Notes: generated by a model not told the origin, from the letters alone. DNA of 64,000 nucleotides from Alcanivorax sp. (GCA_022449455.1 JAKUPL010000003.1:186001-250000), one strand, 5' to 3'; positions 19,932 through 29,315 are shown, counted from the first letter of the stretch. Numbers and translations: made by a program.

Positions 19932-22256
19932 ATGGAAAAACCAACCTTTACCGTGGCCAGACGTTCGGCCGGTGAGTGGCTCTCGTCACTGCCGACGCTG
20001 TTTATTTTGCTGATCGTGATCTTTCTTTCTTCCGGTCAGATTATCCATTCCCAGCTTCTCAAGATCGGCGAAGCCACCTGGGACGAATACTTCCTGCTCA
20101 GGGGGGCCGGCATGGTGGCCGAACCCACCTGTAACCCGGACCCGGACATCAACCAGCGCGTGCGCGAAGTGGTCGAGCAACGTCAGGCCCAGGCCGACGA
20201 TCCGCTGGCGGACATCCTCGGCGGTTCCGAGGTGGACGAGGACGCCATCCGCCAGTCCCTGGAAGCCTCCCGCGCCAACTGCCGCGCCAAATGGATGCGC
20301 TACGAAACGGTGCAGGAAAAGGTAACCCCCGGCGTCATCGCCTTCCGCAATATCGAGGGCGGCGTGGCCAACGTGGTTTCCACGCTCGGCGACTACAAAC
20401 GGCTGCTGTTGTGTCTGCTGGTGGTGATCTGCGCCGCCACCGCCACCCTGGCCCGCCACCATATCGCCCTGCGGCCGTCACGGACCCGCAAGGACCATTA
20501 CGTCTCCACCATCGCCCAGTTGACCGCCAACGGCATGTTGCTGATGTCGGCGGCGGTGTACCGCGCCGAGGACGCCCAGGCCATGGCCTCCGGGGTCACG
20601 GTGGGCAATTTCTATCTGCACGCCTTCTGGATGGCCGGCTTCGCGCTGCTCACCGCGGCCTCCCTGTTCCAGTTGATCCGGCCACCCAAGGACCTGGAAG
20701 ACGGCGGCTCCTGGCCGAAGGCGTTCCTGACCATCCCGCTGTACACCTTCATGTGTCTGACCGCGTCGGCGCAGTTCATCAGCCAGGGCTACTATCACGG
20801 CATCAGCGTCTATCTGAACATGATGATGGAGCTGTCCACCCTGTTCCTGAACCTGGCGCTGTACATCTGGATCGGCATGCTGCTCAAGCAGACCCGACTG
20901 GCCCATCTGGTGTTCGACGTGCTGCGGCCATGGAAAATGTCGCCGGAGCTGATGTGCTTCGTGGTACTGGCCGTGGCCGCCATTCCCACTGCCTACACCG
21001 GTGCCTCCGGCATCTTCGTGATCGCCGCCGGTGCCACCATCTATCAGGAACTGATCCGCGTGGGCGCCCGCAAGCAGCTGGCGCTGGCCGCCACCGCCAT
21101 GTCCGGTTCCATGGGCGTGGTGCTGCGGCCCTGCCTGCTGGTGGTGATCATCGCCGCGCTCAACAAGAGCGTGACCACCGCCGAGCTGTTCTCCTCGGGC
21201 TACAAGATCTTCTTCCTGAGCCTGTTCCTGTTCTTTATCTACAGCCAGTTCGCGCGCACCTCGCCGGCGCGCATCGCGCCCTTCTCCGAAGCGCTGCCGC
21301 GCAGCCTCAAGCGCATGGTTCCGCTGATGCCCTACGGCATCATCGTCGGCGCCATCCTGGTGTTGTTCAGCGACCTGCTGGGCCGCCACCTGGATGAGTT
21401 CTCCGCGCCCATCATCCTGCCGGTGATGCTGCTCGCGGTGCTGCTGTTCGAGAAGCTGAGCCGCCATCTGCTGCACCTGTTCAGCCTGTTCCTGGCGGTG
21501 ATGCTGGTGCTGTCGTTCATGGGCATTTGGGAAGGCTACCAGGCGCTCACCAGCGGCAACGTGCCGGCGGGCATCTCCGCCGCCCAGCTGGAAGACGTGC
21601 TGTGGGCCGAGTTCTGGCGTGATCTGGTGCTGGGCGCCTTCCTGGTGATCCATTACCTGGTGAAAACCGGTGACCAGGATCCGCACTATGCGCCGGAGAA
21701 AGGCGTGTCCGAGAAGATGGAAGGCGCCCTGCGCCTGGCCACCAACGAGACCACCGGCCATATCGGTGCGCTGCTGATGCTGATGGCCCTGTCGGTCAGT
21801 ACCGGCGGCATCATCGAGCGGTCCGGCCTGCTGGAAATGCTGCCGGAGACCTTTGCTTCGGTATGGGTGGCCATGGCCATTCTGGTGGTGACCATGGTGA
21901 TCATCGGCATGATCATGGACCCCTACGGCGCCGTGATCCTGGTTAACGCCACCATCGCCCAGGTCGCCTTCGACAACGGCATCGCGCCGCTGCACTTCTG
22001 GATGATCACGCTGGTGGCCTTCGAGCTGGGCTATCTGACCCCGCCGGTGGCGCTCAATCATCTGCTGACACGCCAGGTGGTCGGCGACGACGAGGTGGAA
22101 AGCGCCAAACTCACCACCGGCAGCTTCTTCCGTCGCTACGAGAAGTTCATCCTGCCGATCGCGGTGATGCTGACCGCGCTGCTGATGGTGTCCTTCCTGC
22201 CGCTGATCTCCGACGGCCTGCACGAGTGGCTGTTCCAGAAGATCCAGGCCGGCTGA
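19932..22256 (+). CDS. Fused TRAP-type permease (DctQ-DctM-like), copy 1
   Basis: A 774-residue inner-membrane protein. A first TM helix (about residues 16-36) is followed by a periplasmic-looking segment of about 125 residues with two cysteines (EPTCNPDPDIN and ASRANCRAKW). A DctQ-like helical region and a large DctM-like region come next. TRAP large-subunit signatures are TGASGIFVIAAGATIYQEL, MSGSMGVVLRPCLLV, DPYGAVILVNATIAQ and ELGYLTPPVALNHL. TRAP permeases use ion gradients and a periplasmic binding protein. Paralogue 3 lies just upstream. The protein ends WLFQKIQAG exactly as in copy 2. Substrate unknown. Confidence 0.83.
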   Translation: MEKPTFTVARRSAGEWLSSLPTLFILLIVIFLSSGQIIHSQLLKIGEATWDEYFLLRGAGMVAEPTCNPDPDINQRVREVVEQRQAQADDPLADILGGSEVDEDAIRQSLEASRANCRAKWMRYETVQEKVTPGVIAFRNIEGGVANVVSTLGDYKRLLLCLLVVICAATATLARHHIALRPSRTRKDHYVSTIAQLTANGMLLMSAAVYRAEDAQAMASGVTVGNFYLHAFWMAGFALLTAASLFQLIRPPKDLEDGGSWPKAFLTIPLYTFMCLTASAQFISQGYYHGISVYLNMMMELSTLFLNLALYIWIGMLLKQTRLAHLVFDVLRPWKMSPELMCFVVLAVAAIPTAYTGASGIFVIAAGATIYQELIRVGARKQLALAATAMSGSMGVVLRPCLLVVIIAALNKSVTTAELFSSGYKIFFLSLFLFFIYSQFARTSPARIAPFSEALPRSLKRMVPLMPYGIIVGAILVLFSDLLGRHLDEFSAPIILPVMLLAVLLFEKLSRHLLHLFSLFLAVMLVLSFMGIWEGYQALTSGNVPAGISAAQLEDVLWAEFWRDLVLGAFLVIHYLVKTGDQDPHYAPEKGVSEKMEGALRLATNETTGHIGALLMLMALSVSTGGIIERSGLLEMLPETFASVWVAMAILVVTMVIIGMIMDPYGAVILVNATIAQVAFDNGIAPLHFWMITLVAFELGYLTPPVALNHLLTRQVVGDDEVESAKLTTGSFFRRYEKFILPIAVMLTALLMVSFLPLISDGLHEWLFQKIQAG

Positions 22257-22273
22257 TCGCCGCGCCAGCAAAG

Positions 22274-22302
22274 AAAAAAGCGGGCTTCGGCCCGCTTTTT
22301 TT
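22274..22302. terminator. Bidirectional rho-independent terminator
   Basis: AAAAAAGCGGGC, loop TTCG, GCCCGCTTTTTT is symmetric with A- and T-runs, so it can terminate both permease 1 (plus strand) and the acyl-CoA synthetase gene (minus strand, ending at 22313). Confidence 0.92.
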
Positions 22303-22312
22303 GTGCCCCGTA

Positions 22313-24142
22313 TCAGAACCGGTAGCGGCCCTGGTCGATGCCCTGCTGGATGTCCGGTGTCAGCGGCTGGTAGGTGTGCTCGCCGGGCAGTAAAACGTAA
22401 ACCGGTTCGTCCACCTTCGCCAGATCGTACTTCTCTTCCTTGAGCGTGTTCTTCTGGTGTTTGAAGGTGCCGGTGGTTTGCACGCCGCCCTGGATCACGC
22501 GCAGGAACACCGGCACCGCGAAGGGCGGCAGCGCCCGTTGCAGGGCCCGGGTGAACGCCACCCAGTCCACTTCCTCGTGGGGTCGGTCCAGGCGCAGCTG
22601 CGCCATGCCGGCACGGCCGTCGGTGCCGGGGATTTCCACGCCATAGACCACCGATTCCACCACCGGCCCGCTGTCATCCAGCATTTGCTCCACCTCGGTG
22701 GTGGACACGTTCTCGTCCTTCCACCGAAAGGTGTCGCCCAGACGATCCACGAACTGGGCATGGCGGAAACCGATGTCGCGCATCATGTCGCCGGTGTTGA
22801 ACCAGGCGTCGCCTTTCTTGAAGACATCGCGAAAGATCGCCTTTTCGGTTTTGTCCGGATCGGTGTAGCCGTCAAACGGGGTCTTGTCGGTGATCTCACC
22901 GAGCATCAGCCCGGCCTCGCCCTTGCCTACCCGCACCATATGGCCGCGCCGGTCGCGCAGCGGTCGCTCCGCGTCCTTGTCGTATTTGACGATGGCGTAG
23001 CCCACCGGCGAGAAGCCCACGGTGTTGTCGAAGTTGAACACATTGGTGAACGCCACATTGCTCTCCGAGGCGGTGTAGAACTCGGCGATACGGTCGATGG
23101 CGAAGCGTCGCTTGAACGGCTTCCAGATACCCGGGCGCAAGCCGTTACCGACAATGGTGTGCACCGGATTGTCGGCGTCGTCCGGGCGCTCCGGTTGCTC
23201 GTGGAGGTAACGGCAAAGCTCGCCCACGTAGCCGAAGGCGGTGCAGTGATGCTTGCGCACCTCGTGCCAGAAGCCGCTGGCGGAGAAACGCCGGGCCAGG
23301 ACCAGGCCGCCGCGGGCGGCGATCACCGACGCCCAGCACACCACCAGGCCGGTGGCGTGGTAGAACGGCAAGGTGCAATACAGCCGGTCCTGATCGCCGA
23401 GCCGCACCGAGGAGTAGCCGAAACCGCCATAGGCTTTTTCCCAGCGGCCATGATTGAACACCACCGCCTTGGGCAGGCCGGTGGTGCCGGAGGTATAGAT
23501 GTAGAACAGCGGGTCCCGCAAAAAGGTGTGGTAAGTGCTCGCCGGGTTCTCGTCCGGGCGCTCGCGGATCACCTCGGCCAGATTCACATAGCCCGCCGGC
23601 GCTTCCCCGGGGTCGGCCAGGGTGTCCTGGTCGGCGAAAAACAAAAAAGGGCCGTCCGGCGTCAGCTGGTCACGCACCGCGTCGATCACCGCCCGTTGTT
23701 CAGCGCCGAGAATCACCGCCTTCGGATTGACCAGGTTGATGCTGTGCACCAGCACCTTGCCTTGCTGGGAGGTATTGAGCAGCGCCGCGCACACGCCCAG
23801 CTTGGCGCAGGCGATCACCGTGGCCAGCAGCTCCGGACGGTTTTCCAGATTGACCGCCACGGTATCGCCCTTGGTCAGACCCAGCGACGCCAGATAATGG
23901 GCGATGCGATTGGCCCAGCCGTTCAGCGTGCGGTAGGTAAAAGCGCGCTCATCCTGGATCAGTGCGATACCGGCCGGATGCTCGGCGGCGGCGCGTTCGA
24001 ACGCCACGCCCAGGCCCACCGGTTTCGCTGTGTCGGTGATTTTGCTCATCCGCGATCCCTTGAGCAGGGCGGGCAGATGGCCGAGCACGTCGGGCACCCG
24101 GGTGAGCAGTTTCGGCAAGGTAATCACATCCGAATGGCGCAT
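22313..24142 (-). CDS. Long-chain acyl-CoA synthetase, FATP/FadD6 type
   Basis: A 609-residue ANL-superfamily adenylating enzyme activating long- or very-long-chain fatty acids as CoA thioesters. The AMP-binding P-loop is YIYTSGTTGLPKAV. Further motifs are FYTASESNVAF, WFNTGDMMRDIGF and the C-terminal FRWKDENVSTTEVEQML. This pattern is that of the fatty-acid transport protein group, whose members couple uptake and activation. The ATG at 24142 follows a GGGGGAAAG ribosome site. It is flanked by the two TRAP-type permease genes, converging with copy 1 and diverging from copy 2, which supports a link to lipid or carboxylate import. Confidence 0.9.
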   Translation of the reverse strand: MRHSDVITLPKLLTRVPDVLGHLPALLKGSRMSKITDTAKPVGLGVAFERAAAEHPAGIALIQDERAFTYRTLNGWANRIAHYLASLGLTKGDTVAVNLENRPELLATVIACAKLGVCAALLNTSQQGKVLVHSINLVNPKAVILGAEQRAVIDAVRDQLTPDGPFLFFADQDTLADPGEAPAGYVNLAEVIRERPDENPASTYHTFLRDPLFYIYTSGTTGLPKAVVFNHGRWEKAYGGFGYSSVRLGDQDRLYCTLPFYHATGLVVCWASVIAARGGLVLARRFSASGFWHEVRKHHCTAFGYVGELCRYLHEQPERPDDADNPVHTIVGNGLRPGIWKPFKRRFAIDRIAEFYTASESNVAFTNVFNFDNTVGFSPVGYAIVKYDKDAERPLRDRRGHMVRVGKGEAGLMLGEITDKTPFDGYTDPDKTEKAIFRDVFKKGDAWFNTGDMMRDIGFRHAQFVDRLGDTFRWKDENVSTTEVEQMLDDSGPVVESVVYGVEIPGTDGRAGMAQLRLDRPHEEVDWVAFTRALQRALPPFAVPVFLRVIQGGVQTTGTFKHQKNTLKEEKYDLAKVDEPVYVLLPGEHTYQPLTPDIQQGIDQGRYRF

Positions 24143-24295
24143 TGCTTTCCCCCTTTGTTTTTTTGTGTTGTTCTGATTCGCATTGCGGTACCGAAGCCGA
24201 TTCTATAGCATCGATGTTTATATTTGTACACAACGGCAAACCCACGCCACGACAACAAAATCAGGACAATAAAAACCAAAAAAAGGAATCGCTCC

Positions 24296-26623
24296 ATGGA
24301 GACACGAAACGGGGGTCCTCTCCATCGTTCTTCCCAGGAATGGCTGTCCACCCTGCCGGTCTTTCTGCTGTTGCTGCTGGTGGTGTTTCTTTCCTCGGGC
24401 CAGATCATTCACTCCCAGCTTCTCAAGATCGGGGAATCCACCTGGGACGAGTATTTTCTGCTGCGCACCGCCGGGCTGGTGCCGCCGCCCACCTGCGAGC
24501 GCGATCCGGACATCGACGCGCGCACCGACGAGATCGTGCAACGCCGCCAGGCCCAGGCCAATGACGATCCGCTCGCCGACATTCTCGGCGGCGGCGCCGT
24601 GGACCGGGACGCGGTGCGCCAGTCGCTGATGGCCGCCCGCGCCAACTGCCGGGCCAAGTGGGACCGTTATCAGACCGTCGAGGCCAAGGTCACGCCGGGG
24701 GTGGTGACGTTCCGCAACATGGAAGGCGGCGTGGCCACCGTGGTGGCCACCCTGGGCGACTACAAGCGTCTGCTGCTGGCCCTGTTGTTGCTGATCTGCG
24801 CCACCACCACCACCTTCCAGCGCCACCATATCTCCCTGCGGCCTTCGCGAACCCGCAAGGACCATGTGATCTCCATGGGCGCCCAGGTGCTCTCCAATAC
24901 CCTGCTGCTGATCTCCGCCATCGCCTACCGGGGTTCGGACCTGCGCGCCGCCAACGCCGGCGTGACCGTGGACGCGCTCTACCTGCACTGGGTGTGGATC
25001 ATCGGCTTCGCGGTGCTGGCGCTGGCGGCGCTCTATCAATTGCTGAAACCGCCCCGCGATCTGGAAACCGGCGGCTCCTGGGGCAAGGCGCTGCTCACCA
25101 TTCCGCTGTTCAGCTTCATGTGCATTTCGGCGTCGGTGCAGTTCTACGGCCAGGGCTACTTCCACGGCGTCAGCGTGTACATGAACATGATGATGGAGCT
25201 GTCCACCCTGTTCCTGAACCTGGCGCTGTACATCTGGATCGGCATGATGCTCAAGCAGACCCGCCTGACGCACATCGTGTTCGACCTGATGCGGCCCTGG
25301 AACCTGTCGCCGGAACTGATGTGCGTGGTGGTACTGTCGTTCGCCGCGGTGCTCACCGCCTACACCGGCGCCTCCGGCATCTTCGTGATCGCCGCCGGCG
25401 CCACCATCTATCGCGAACTGATCCGGGTGGGCGCCCGCAAGCAGCTGGCGCTGGCCGCCACCGCCATGTCCGGCTCCATGGGCGTGGTGCTGCGGCCCTG
25501 CCTGATCGTGGTGGTGATCGCCGCCCTCAACAAGAACGTGACCACCGCCGAGATGTTCTCCGCCGGCGGCAAGGTGTTCTTCCTCAGCCTGCTGGTGTTC
25601 TTTATCTACAGCCAGTTCGCGCGCACCACCCCGGCCCGGGTGGCGCCGTTCGCCAAGGCGCTGCCGGCCAGCCTCAAACGGGCCGTGCCGCTGATGCCCT
25701 ACGGCATCGTGGTGGGCGCCGTGGCGCTGTTCTTCAACGATCTGCTCGCCCGCCAGCTGGACGAGTTCTCGGCGCCCATCATCCTGCCGGTGATGCTGAT
25801 CGCGATTCTGCTGTACGAAAAATTCAGCCGCCATGTGGTGCATCTGTTCGCCCTGTTCATGGTCGGCATGCTGATCAGTTCCTACCTGGGCATCTGGGAG
25901 GGCTACCAGGCGCTCAGCGGCGGCACCCTGCCCGCCGGCGTCAACGCCAATGAACTGGAAGCGGCGCTGTGGGGGGACCTGTGGCGCAACCTGCTGTTCA
26001 CCCTGTTCCTGGTGGTGCATTACCTGGTGCCCACCGGCGACCAGGACCCGCACTATGCTCCGGAGGCGGGCATCTCCGAGAAACTGGAAGGGGCGATGCG
26101 CTTCGCCACCACCGAGACCACCGGCCACATCGGCGCCCTGCTGCTGCTGATGGCCATGTCCATGGCCGCCTCCGGCATCATCGAACGCTCCGGCGTGCTG
26201 GACGCGCTGCCCAGCGCCTTCGGCTCGGTGTGGATCGCCGCCGCCTTCTTCGTGGTCGCCCTGGTGCTGGTGGGCATGTTCATCGACCCGCTGGGCGCGG
26301 TGATTCTGGTCAACGCGGCCATGGCGCCCATGGCCCAGGCCAACGGCATCAGCGCCCTGCACTTCTGGATGATCGCCCTGGTGGCGTTCGAGCTCGGCTA
26401 CCTGACACCGCCGGTGGCGCTCAACCATCTGCTCACACGGCAGGTGGTGGGCGACGACGAGGTGGAAAGCGCCAAACTCAAAAGCGGCAGTTTTTTCCGC
26501 CGCTACGAGAAGTTCCTGCTGCCCATTTCGGTGATGCTCACGGTGCTGCTGATCGTCGCCTTCCTGCCGCTGTTCTCGGATAGCGTGCACGGTTGGGTGT
26601 TCCAGAAAATCCAGGCGGGCTGA
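24296..26623 (+). CDS. Fused TRAP-type permease (DctQ-DctM-like), copy 2
   Basis: A 775-residue close paralogue of copy 1 along its whole length, starting METRNGGPLHRSSQEWLSTL. It has the same first helix (FLSSGQIIHSQLLKIG), the same two periplasmic cysteines (PPTCERDPDID, ARANCRAKW), the QAQANDDPLADILGG block, the DctM-like motifs (TGASGIFVIAAGATIY, FIDPLGAVILVNAAMA, TPPVALNHLLTRQVVGDDEV) and the same FQKIQAG end. The ATG at 24296 is eight bases after AGGAA; in-frame sequence back to 24224 is not expected to be coding. No binding-protein gene is adjacent, so it may share receptors with copy 1. Confidence 0.83.
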   Translation: METRNGGPLHRSSQEWLSTLPVFLLLLLVVFLSSGQIIHSQLLKIGESTWDEYFLLRTAGLVPPPTCERDPDIDARTDEIVQRRQAQANDDPLADILGGGAVDRDAVRQSLMAARANCRAKWDRYQTVEAKVTPGVVTFRNMEGGVATVVATLGDYKRLLLALLLLICATTTTFQRHHISLRPSRTRKDHVISMGAQVLSNTLLLISAIAYRGSDLRAANAGVTVDALYLHWVWIIGFAVLALAALYQLLKPPRDLETGGSWGKALLTIPLFSFMCISASVQFYGQGYFHGVSVYMNMMMELSTLFLNLALYIWIGMMLKQTRLTHIVFDLMRPWNLSPELMCVVVLSFAAVLTAYTGASGIFVIAAGATIYRELIRVGARKQLALAATAMSGSMGVVLRPCLIVVVIAALNKNVTTAEMFSAGGKVFFLSLLVFFIYSQFARTTPARVAPFAKALPASLKRAVPLMPYGIVVGAVALFFNDLLARQLDEFSAPIILPVMLIAILLYEKFSRHVVHLFALFMVGMLISSYLGIWEGYQALSGGTLPAGVNANELEAALWGDLWRNLLFTLFLVVHYLVPTGDQDPHYAPEAGISEKLEGAMRFATTETTGHIGALLLLMAMSMAASGIIERSGVLDALPSAFGSVWIAAAFFVVALVLVGMFIDPLGAVILVNAAMAPMAQANGISALHFWMIALVAFELGYLTPPVALNHLLTRQVVGDDEVESAKLKSGSFFRRYEKFLLPISVMLTVLLIVAFLPLFSDSVHGWVFQKIQAG

Positions 26624-26696
26624 GCGACGACGGAGAATGATTTCACCCGGGATATGGGCTAATCTGCCGGAACGTTTCACGCGATACGAGGCCCGT

Positions 26697-26852
26697 ATGA
26701 ACCGCCCGGAACCTGATCGCGCTCCGTCGCGCGCCACCGAACCGCTGCCGAAAAGCTGGCGGCCGGCCCTGACCTTGCTCGGGGCCCTGCTGGCGGTCAC
26801 CGCCGCCATCGCCGTGGCCGCCGCGGTGGTGGACCGCATGATCTACGGGTAA
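26697..26852 (+). CDS. Small single-pass membrane protein, unknown
   Basis: A 51-residue product from the ATG at 26697 (in-frame codons back to 26637 lack support). A charged, proline-containing N-terminus (MNRPEPDRAPSRATEPLPKSW) precedes one strongly hydrophobic segment rich in A, V and L, then a short DRMIYG tail. It lies between permease 2 and the PilZ gene, four bases before the latter's ATG. I recognise no family. It may be a small accessory membrane protein or a non-conserved ORF. Confidence 0.45.
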   Translation: MNRPEPDRAPSRATEPLPKSWRPALTLLGALLAVTAAIAVAAAVVDRMIYG

Positions 26853-26856
26853 GGCC

Positions 26857-27210
26857 ATGCCGCACCGGGACGAGCACCGCCAGCATCCCCGCCAGCCCGC
26901 TCCCCGAGGGGTCGCCCTGACCCTGCGCCCGGAACACGCCGGCGCCGACCAGGAAGCCCTGCACCTGCTGTGCCGGGACCTGTCCCGCACCGGCCTCGGC
27001 GTCAGCTTTCCCCAACCGATTCCCCCGGACACCGATGTGGAGCTGTGGGTCCATGTGCCGGAACGGTCCGGCGCGCCCCTGCACCTGTTCGGCACCGTGG
27101 CCTGGTGCGCGGCGCCGCTGGGCCAGTGGCGCGCCGGCATCGCTCTGGACCTGGAGCGCGGCGACGGCGGTGTCTGGGAGGCCCGTTTCGCCCCCGGCAC
27201 GCCGCCGTGA
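26857..27210 (+). CDS. PilZ-domain protein (predicted c-di-GMP receptor)
   Basis: A 117-residue single-domain protein. It shows both c-di-GMP-binding motifs of PilZ domains: RxxxR as RQHPR at residues 8-12, and D/NxSxxG as DLSRTGLG at about residues 41-48, followed by the barrel strand pattern LFGTVAWC and WRAGIAL. PilZ proteins report c-di-GMP to effectors. A second PilZ domain in this window sits in the cellulose synthase BcsA part. Its TGA overlaps the GTG of the methyltransferase (GTGA), so the two are coupled. Its partner is unknown. Confidence 0.75.
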   Translation: MPHRDEHRQHPRQPAPRGVALTLRPEHAGADQEALHLLCRDLSRTGLGVSFPQPIPPDTDVELWVHVPERSGAPLHLFGTVAWCAAPLGQWRAGIALDLERGDGGVWEARFAPGTPP

Positions 27211-27944
27211 ACCGCGAGCCGGAGCGCCTGTTCCGGCGCGGCGCCTCTTACCAGTCCCATCGCCCCGACTATCCCGACAGCCTGTTCGCCACCCTGGCCG
27301 ATCACGCCCCGGCCCGCCGCCGGGCGCTGGATCTGGGCTGCGGCAGTGGCCAGGCCTGTCGCGCGCTGGAAGCGCACTTCGATCAGGTGCTCGGCATCGA
27401 CGTGAGTCTGGAGCAGTTGCGCGCCGCGCCGCCCGGTGGCGCCCGCTATCTGGTGGCCCGCGCCGACGCCCTGCCGGTGGCGGACGCCAGCCTGGACCTG
27501 ATCACCGTGGCCCAGGCGCTGCACTGGTTCCCACTGCCGGCCTTTTTCCATGAAGCCGGCCGGGTGCTGCGCCCGGCCGGCCTGCTGGCGATCATCAGCT
27601 ACGGGCTGTGCACGGTGACGGGTCTGGAAGGGCTGGTGGAGGATTTCCACGACCGCACCCTCAAGCCCTGGTGGCCGCCGGCCCGCTGGGTGGTGGTCAA
27701 TGGCTACCGGGGCGTCACCCTGCCCTGGCCGGAACGGCCCGACCCGGCGCCGGCGCCCATCGAACGGCGCTGGACCTGGCGGGACATGGCCGGCTACCTG
27801 GACACCTGGTCGGCGCTGGTCAAGGCCCGGGCCGCCGGCGAGGACCCGCTGGCGGCGTTTCTGCCGACCCTGCGGGCGGCCTGGGGCGAGGAGGAAAGGA
27901 CGGTGCGCTGGCCGTTGCGGGTACGCTGCTGCGCGCGGCCTTGA
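27207..27944 (+). CDS. Class I SAM-dependent methyltransferase
   Basis: A 245-residue protein starting at GTG 27207, which overlaps the stop of the PilZ gene. SAM motif I is ALDLGCGSGQACRALEA; GIDVS supplies the motif II acid, and ADALPVADASLDLITVAQALHWF is the typical motif II-III block of the UbiE/TAM-like (Methyltransf_11) group. The N-terminus (LFRRGASYQSHRPDYPDSLF) resembles trans-aconitate/phenol-type methyltransferases. Substrate not deducible. Confidence 0.82.
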   Translation: MNREPERLFRRGASYQSHRPDYPDSLFATLADHAPARRRALDLGCGSGQACRALEAHFDQVLGIDVSLEQLRAAPPGGARYLVARADALPVADASLDLITVAQALHWFPLPAFFHEAGRVLRPAGLLAIISYGLCTVTGLEGLVEDFHDRTLKPWWPPARWVVVNGYRGVTLPWPERPDPAPAPIERRWTWRDMAGYLDTWSALVKARAAGEDPLAAFLPTLRAAWGEEERTVRWPLRVRCCARP

Positions 27945-27950
27945 GGGGGG

Positions 27951-28016
27951 ATCGCGACTAAAGTCGCTCCTACAGTAGCGTGAAAAGGGTGCTGTAGGAG
28001 CGACTTTAGTCGCGAT
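27951..28016. repeat. REP-like inverted pair
   Basis: Arms of 25 bases (27951-27975 and 27992-28016) pair perfectly around a 16-base centre. The core GTAGGAGCGACTTTAGTCGCGA is a variant of the repeats at 474 and 13516. It lies between the convergent methyltransferase and HIT genes and may act as a bidirectional transcript end. Confidence 0.8.
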
Positions 28017-28028
28017 AAAACCCGCAGA

Positions 28029-28478
28029 TCAGACTTTCGGAAAATGCTCCGCCAGCAGGCCCGCCAGCCGGTCCAGGCGGTGGCGGCGTTTGGCCAGGCC
28101 GAAGATGTTCATCATGCGCGTGCCCCAGGTCAGCGCCGTGGCCAGGGTGTCGCCGCCGCGCCGGGGGATCACGTGGATGTGCACATGGGGCACGTGCTGG
28201 TTGGCCTCGCGGCCGTCGTTGACCATCACGTTGTGCGCCAGCACGTCCAGGCCGGCGCGCTTCTGGGCGCGGATGGTGCGCCGCGCCAGCTCGAACAGAT
28301 GGGCGGTGAGCTCCGGCGACAGATTCTGCAGCAGCGGCTGATGCTCCAGCGGAATCACCAGGCAATGGGCCTCGCGCACCGGGAACAGATCCAGCAACAC
28401 CATCGCCCGGTCGTCCCGGTAGACCACGCTGCCCGGCAGCTCGCCGTCACGGATGCGGCAGAACACGCAGTCGCTCAC
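28029..28478 (-). CDS. HIT-family nucleotide hydrolase/transferase
   Basis: A 149-residue histidine-triad protein. It begins CVFCRIRDGELPGSVV, with a C-x-x-C pair, and carries the catalytic triad motif HVPHVHIHVIPR at about residues 96-107. HIT proteins hydrolyse or transfer nucleotidyl groups from AMP-like substrates. The start is a GTG at 28478 overlapping the upstream gene's stop (GTGA). It is last in the minus-strand run rnd, ycgL, ycgN, small membrane gene, HIT. Confidence 0.9.
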   Translation of the reverse strand: MSDCVFCRIRDGELPGSVVYRDDRAMVLLDLFPVREAHCLVIPLEHQPLLQNLSPELTAHLFELARRTIRAQKRAGLDVLAHNVMVNDGREANQHVPHVHIHVIPRRGGDTLATALTWGTRMMNIFGLAKRRHRLDRLAGLLAEHFPKV

Positions 28479-28849
28479 TCGACCCCCGCGTACTCGTCGT
28501 CATCGTAATCCTCGTAGCGATCGCCGTACTTGCGGCGCCGGCGCCAGATCTCAGCCAGCGCCACCAGCACCGCCACCACCAGGATCGCCAGCAAGGGCGC
28601 GCCGGCGCGCCACGGGCTGGTGTCTTCCTGGAACAGGCCGTCGAACACCACCACCACCCAGGCCGGCGCCAGTTCGCCGTGTTCCGGCGACACCGACCAG
28701 GGCGTCAGCAGCAAGGCCGCGCCCACCGCGCGCAGTGGCAAACGGACGGCGCTGGCGAACGGCCGGGTGATGTACCACAGCACGAACAGCACCCCCACAC
28801 ATCCCAGCAAATAGGCGAACCATCCCCACATATAGGCTTTCGTCGTCAC
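28475..28849 (-). CDS. Small membrane protein, unknown family
   Basis: A 124-residue product from GTG 28849, chosen because GGAG lies six bases upstream; the ATG at 28831 (MWGWFAYLLGCVGVLF) is an alternative. Three hydrophobic segments are visible: residues about 7-27, about 36-48 (weaker) and about 84-98 (LLAILVVAVLVALAEIW). A charged tail RRRRKYGDRYEDYDDDEYAGVE follows. The order after ycgN and before the HIT gene, with overlapping codons, suggests an operon. I recognise no functional family. Confidence 0.7.
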   Translation of the reverse strand: MTTKAYMWGWFAYLLGCVGVLFVLWYITRPFASAVRLPLRAVGAALLLTPWSVSPEHGELAPAWVVVVFDGLFQEDTSPWRAGAPLLAILVVAVLVALAEIWRRRRKYGDRYEDYDDDEYAGVE

Positions 28850-28877
28850 GGTTACTCCAGTTGATCGGAGGGCGGCC

Positions 28878-29315
28878 TCAGCCCACCCAGTGCACAATAT
28901 GCTCTTCCAGGTCGTCCTCGGCCACCCCGCGCTCGGACACCACCCGGCCGGCCACGCTGATGCCCGCCTCGCGCACCGAGTCGGGGCGGCCGGAAATCAG
29001 CGGGTGCCACGCGTTCAGGGCCTGGCCGTGGGCACGGCGCCGGTAGGCGCAGGTCACCGGCAGCCAATCGAAATGGGCCGCCAGGTCCGGCGTCACGCTC
29101 AGGCAGTCGGGAACATGACGATGACGCTCGGCGTACACGGTGCAACGGCAGGCCTGGTCGTCCAGGTAGGCGCAGGCGACGTTGGTGAAGGCCACCTCGC
29201 CGCTGTCCTCGTCCTGCAGTTTAACCAGACAACAGCGCCCACAGCCATCACAGAGCGCCTCCCATTCCTCGGCGTCCAGTTCCTCCAGCGGCAATTCCCA
29301 GAACCGTTCACGCAC
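28878..29315 (-). CDS. ycgN: YcgN-family (UPF0260) cysteine-cluster protein
   Basis: A 145-residue protein with the CxxCxxCC cluster ([18 protein letters not shown], residues about 21-38) plus further conserved cysteines in [17 protein letters not shown], typical of CxxCxxCC proteins that may bind zinc or iron-sulfur. The family function is unestablished. It starts at 29315, overlapping the ycgL stop by eight bases. The ycgL-ycgN pairing downstream of rnd is conserved in gammaproteobacteria. Confidence 0.92.
   Translation of the reverse strand: MRERFWELPLEELDAEEWEALCDGCGRCCLVKLQDEDSGEVAFTNVACAYLDDQACRCTVYAERHRHVPDCLSVTPDLAAHFDWLPVTCAYRRRAHGQALNAWHPLISGRPDSVREAGISVAGRVVSERGVAEDDLEEHIVHWVG

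Noticed and set aside
24218-26839. Minus-strand 873-codon frame opposite permease 2
   Set aside because: Composition of a shadow (H, Q, G-rich) with no domain; permease 2 is clear.
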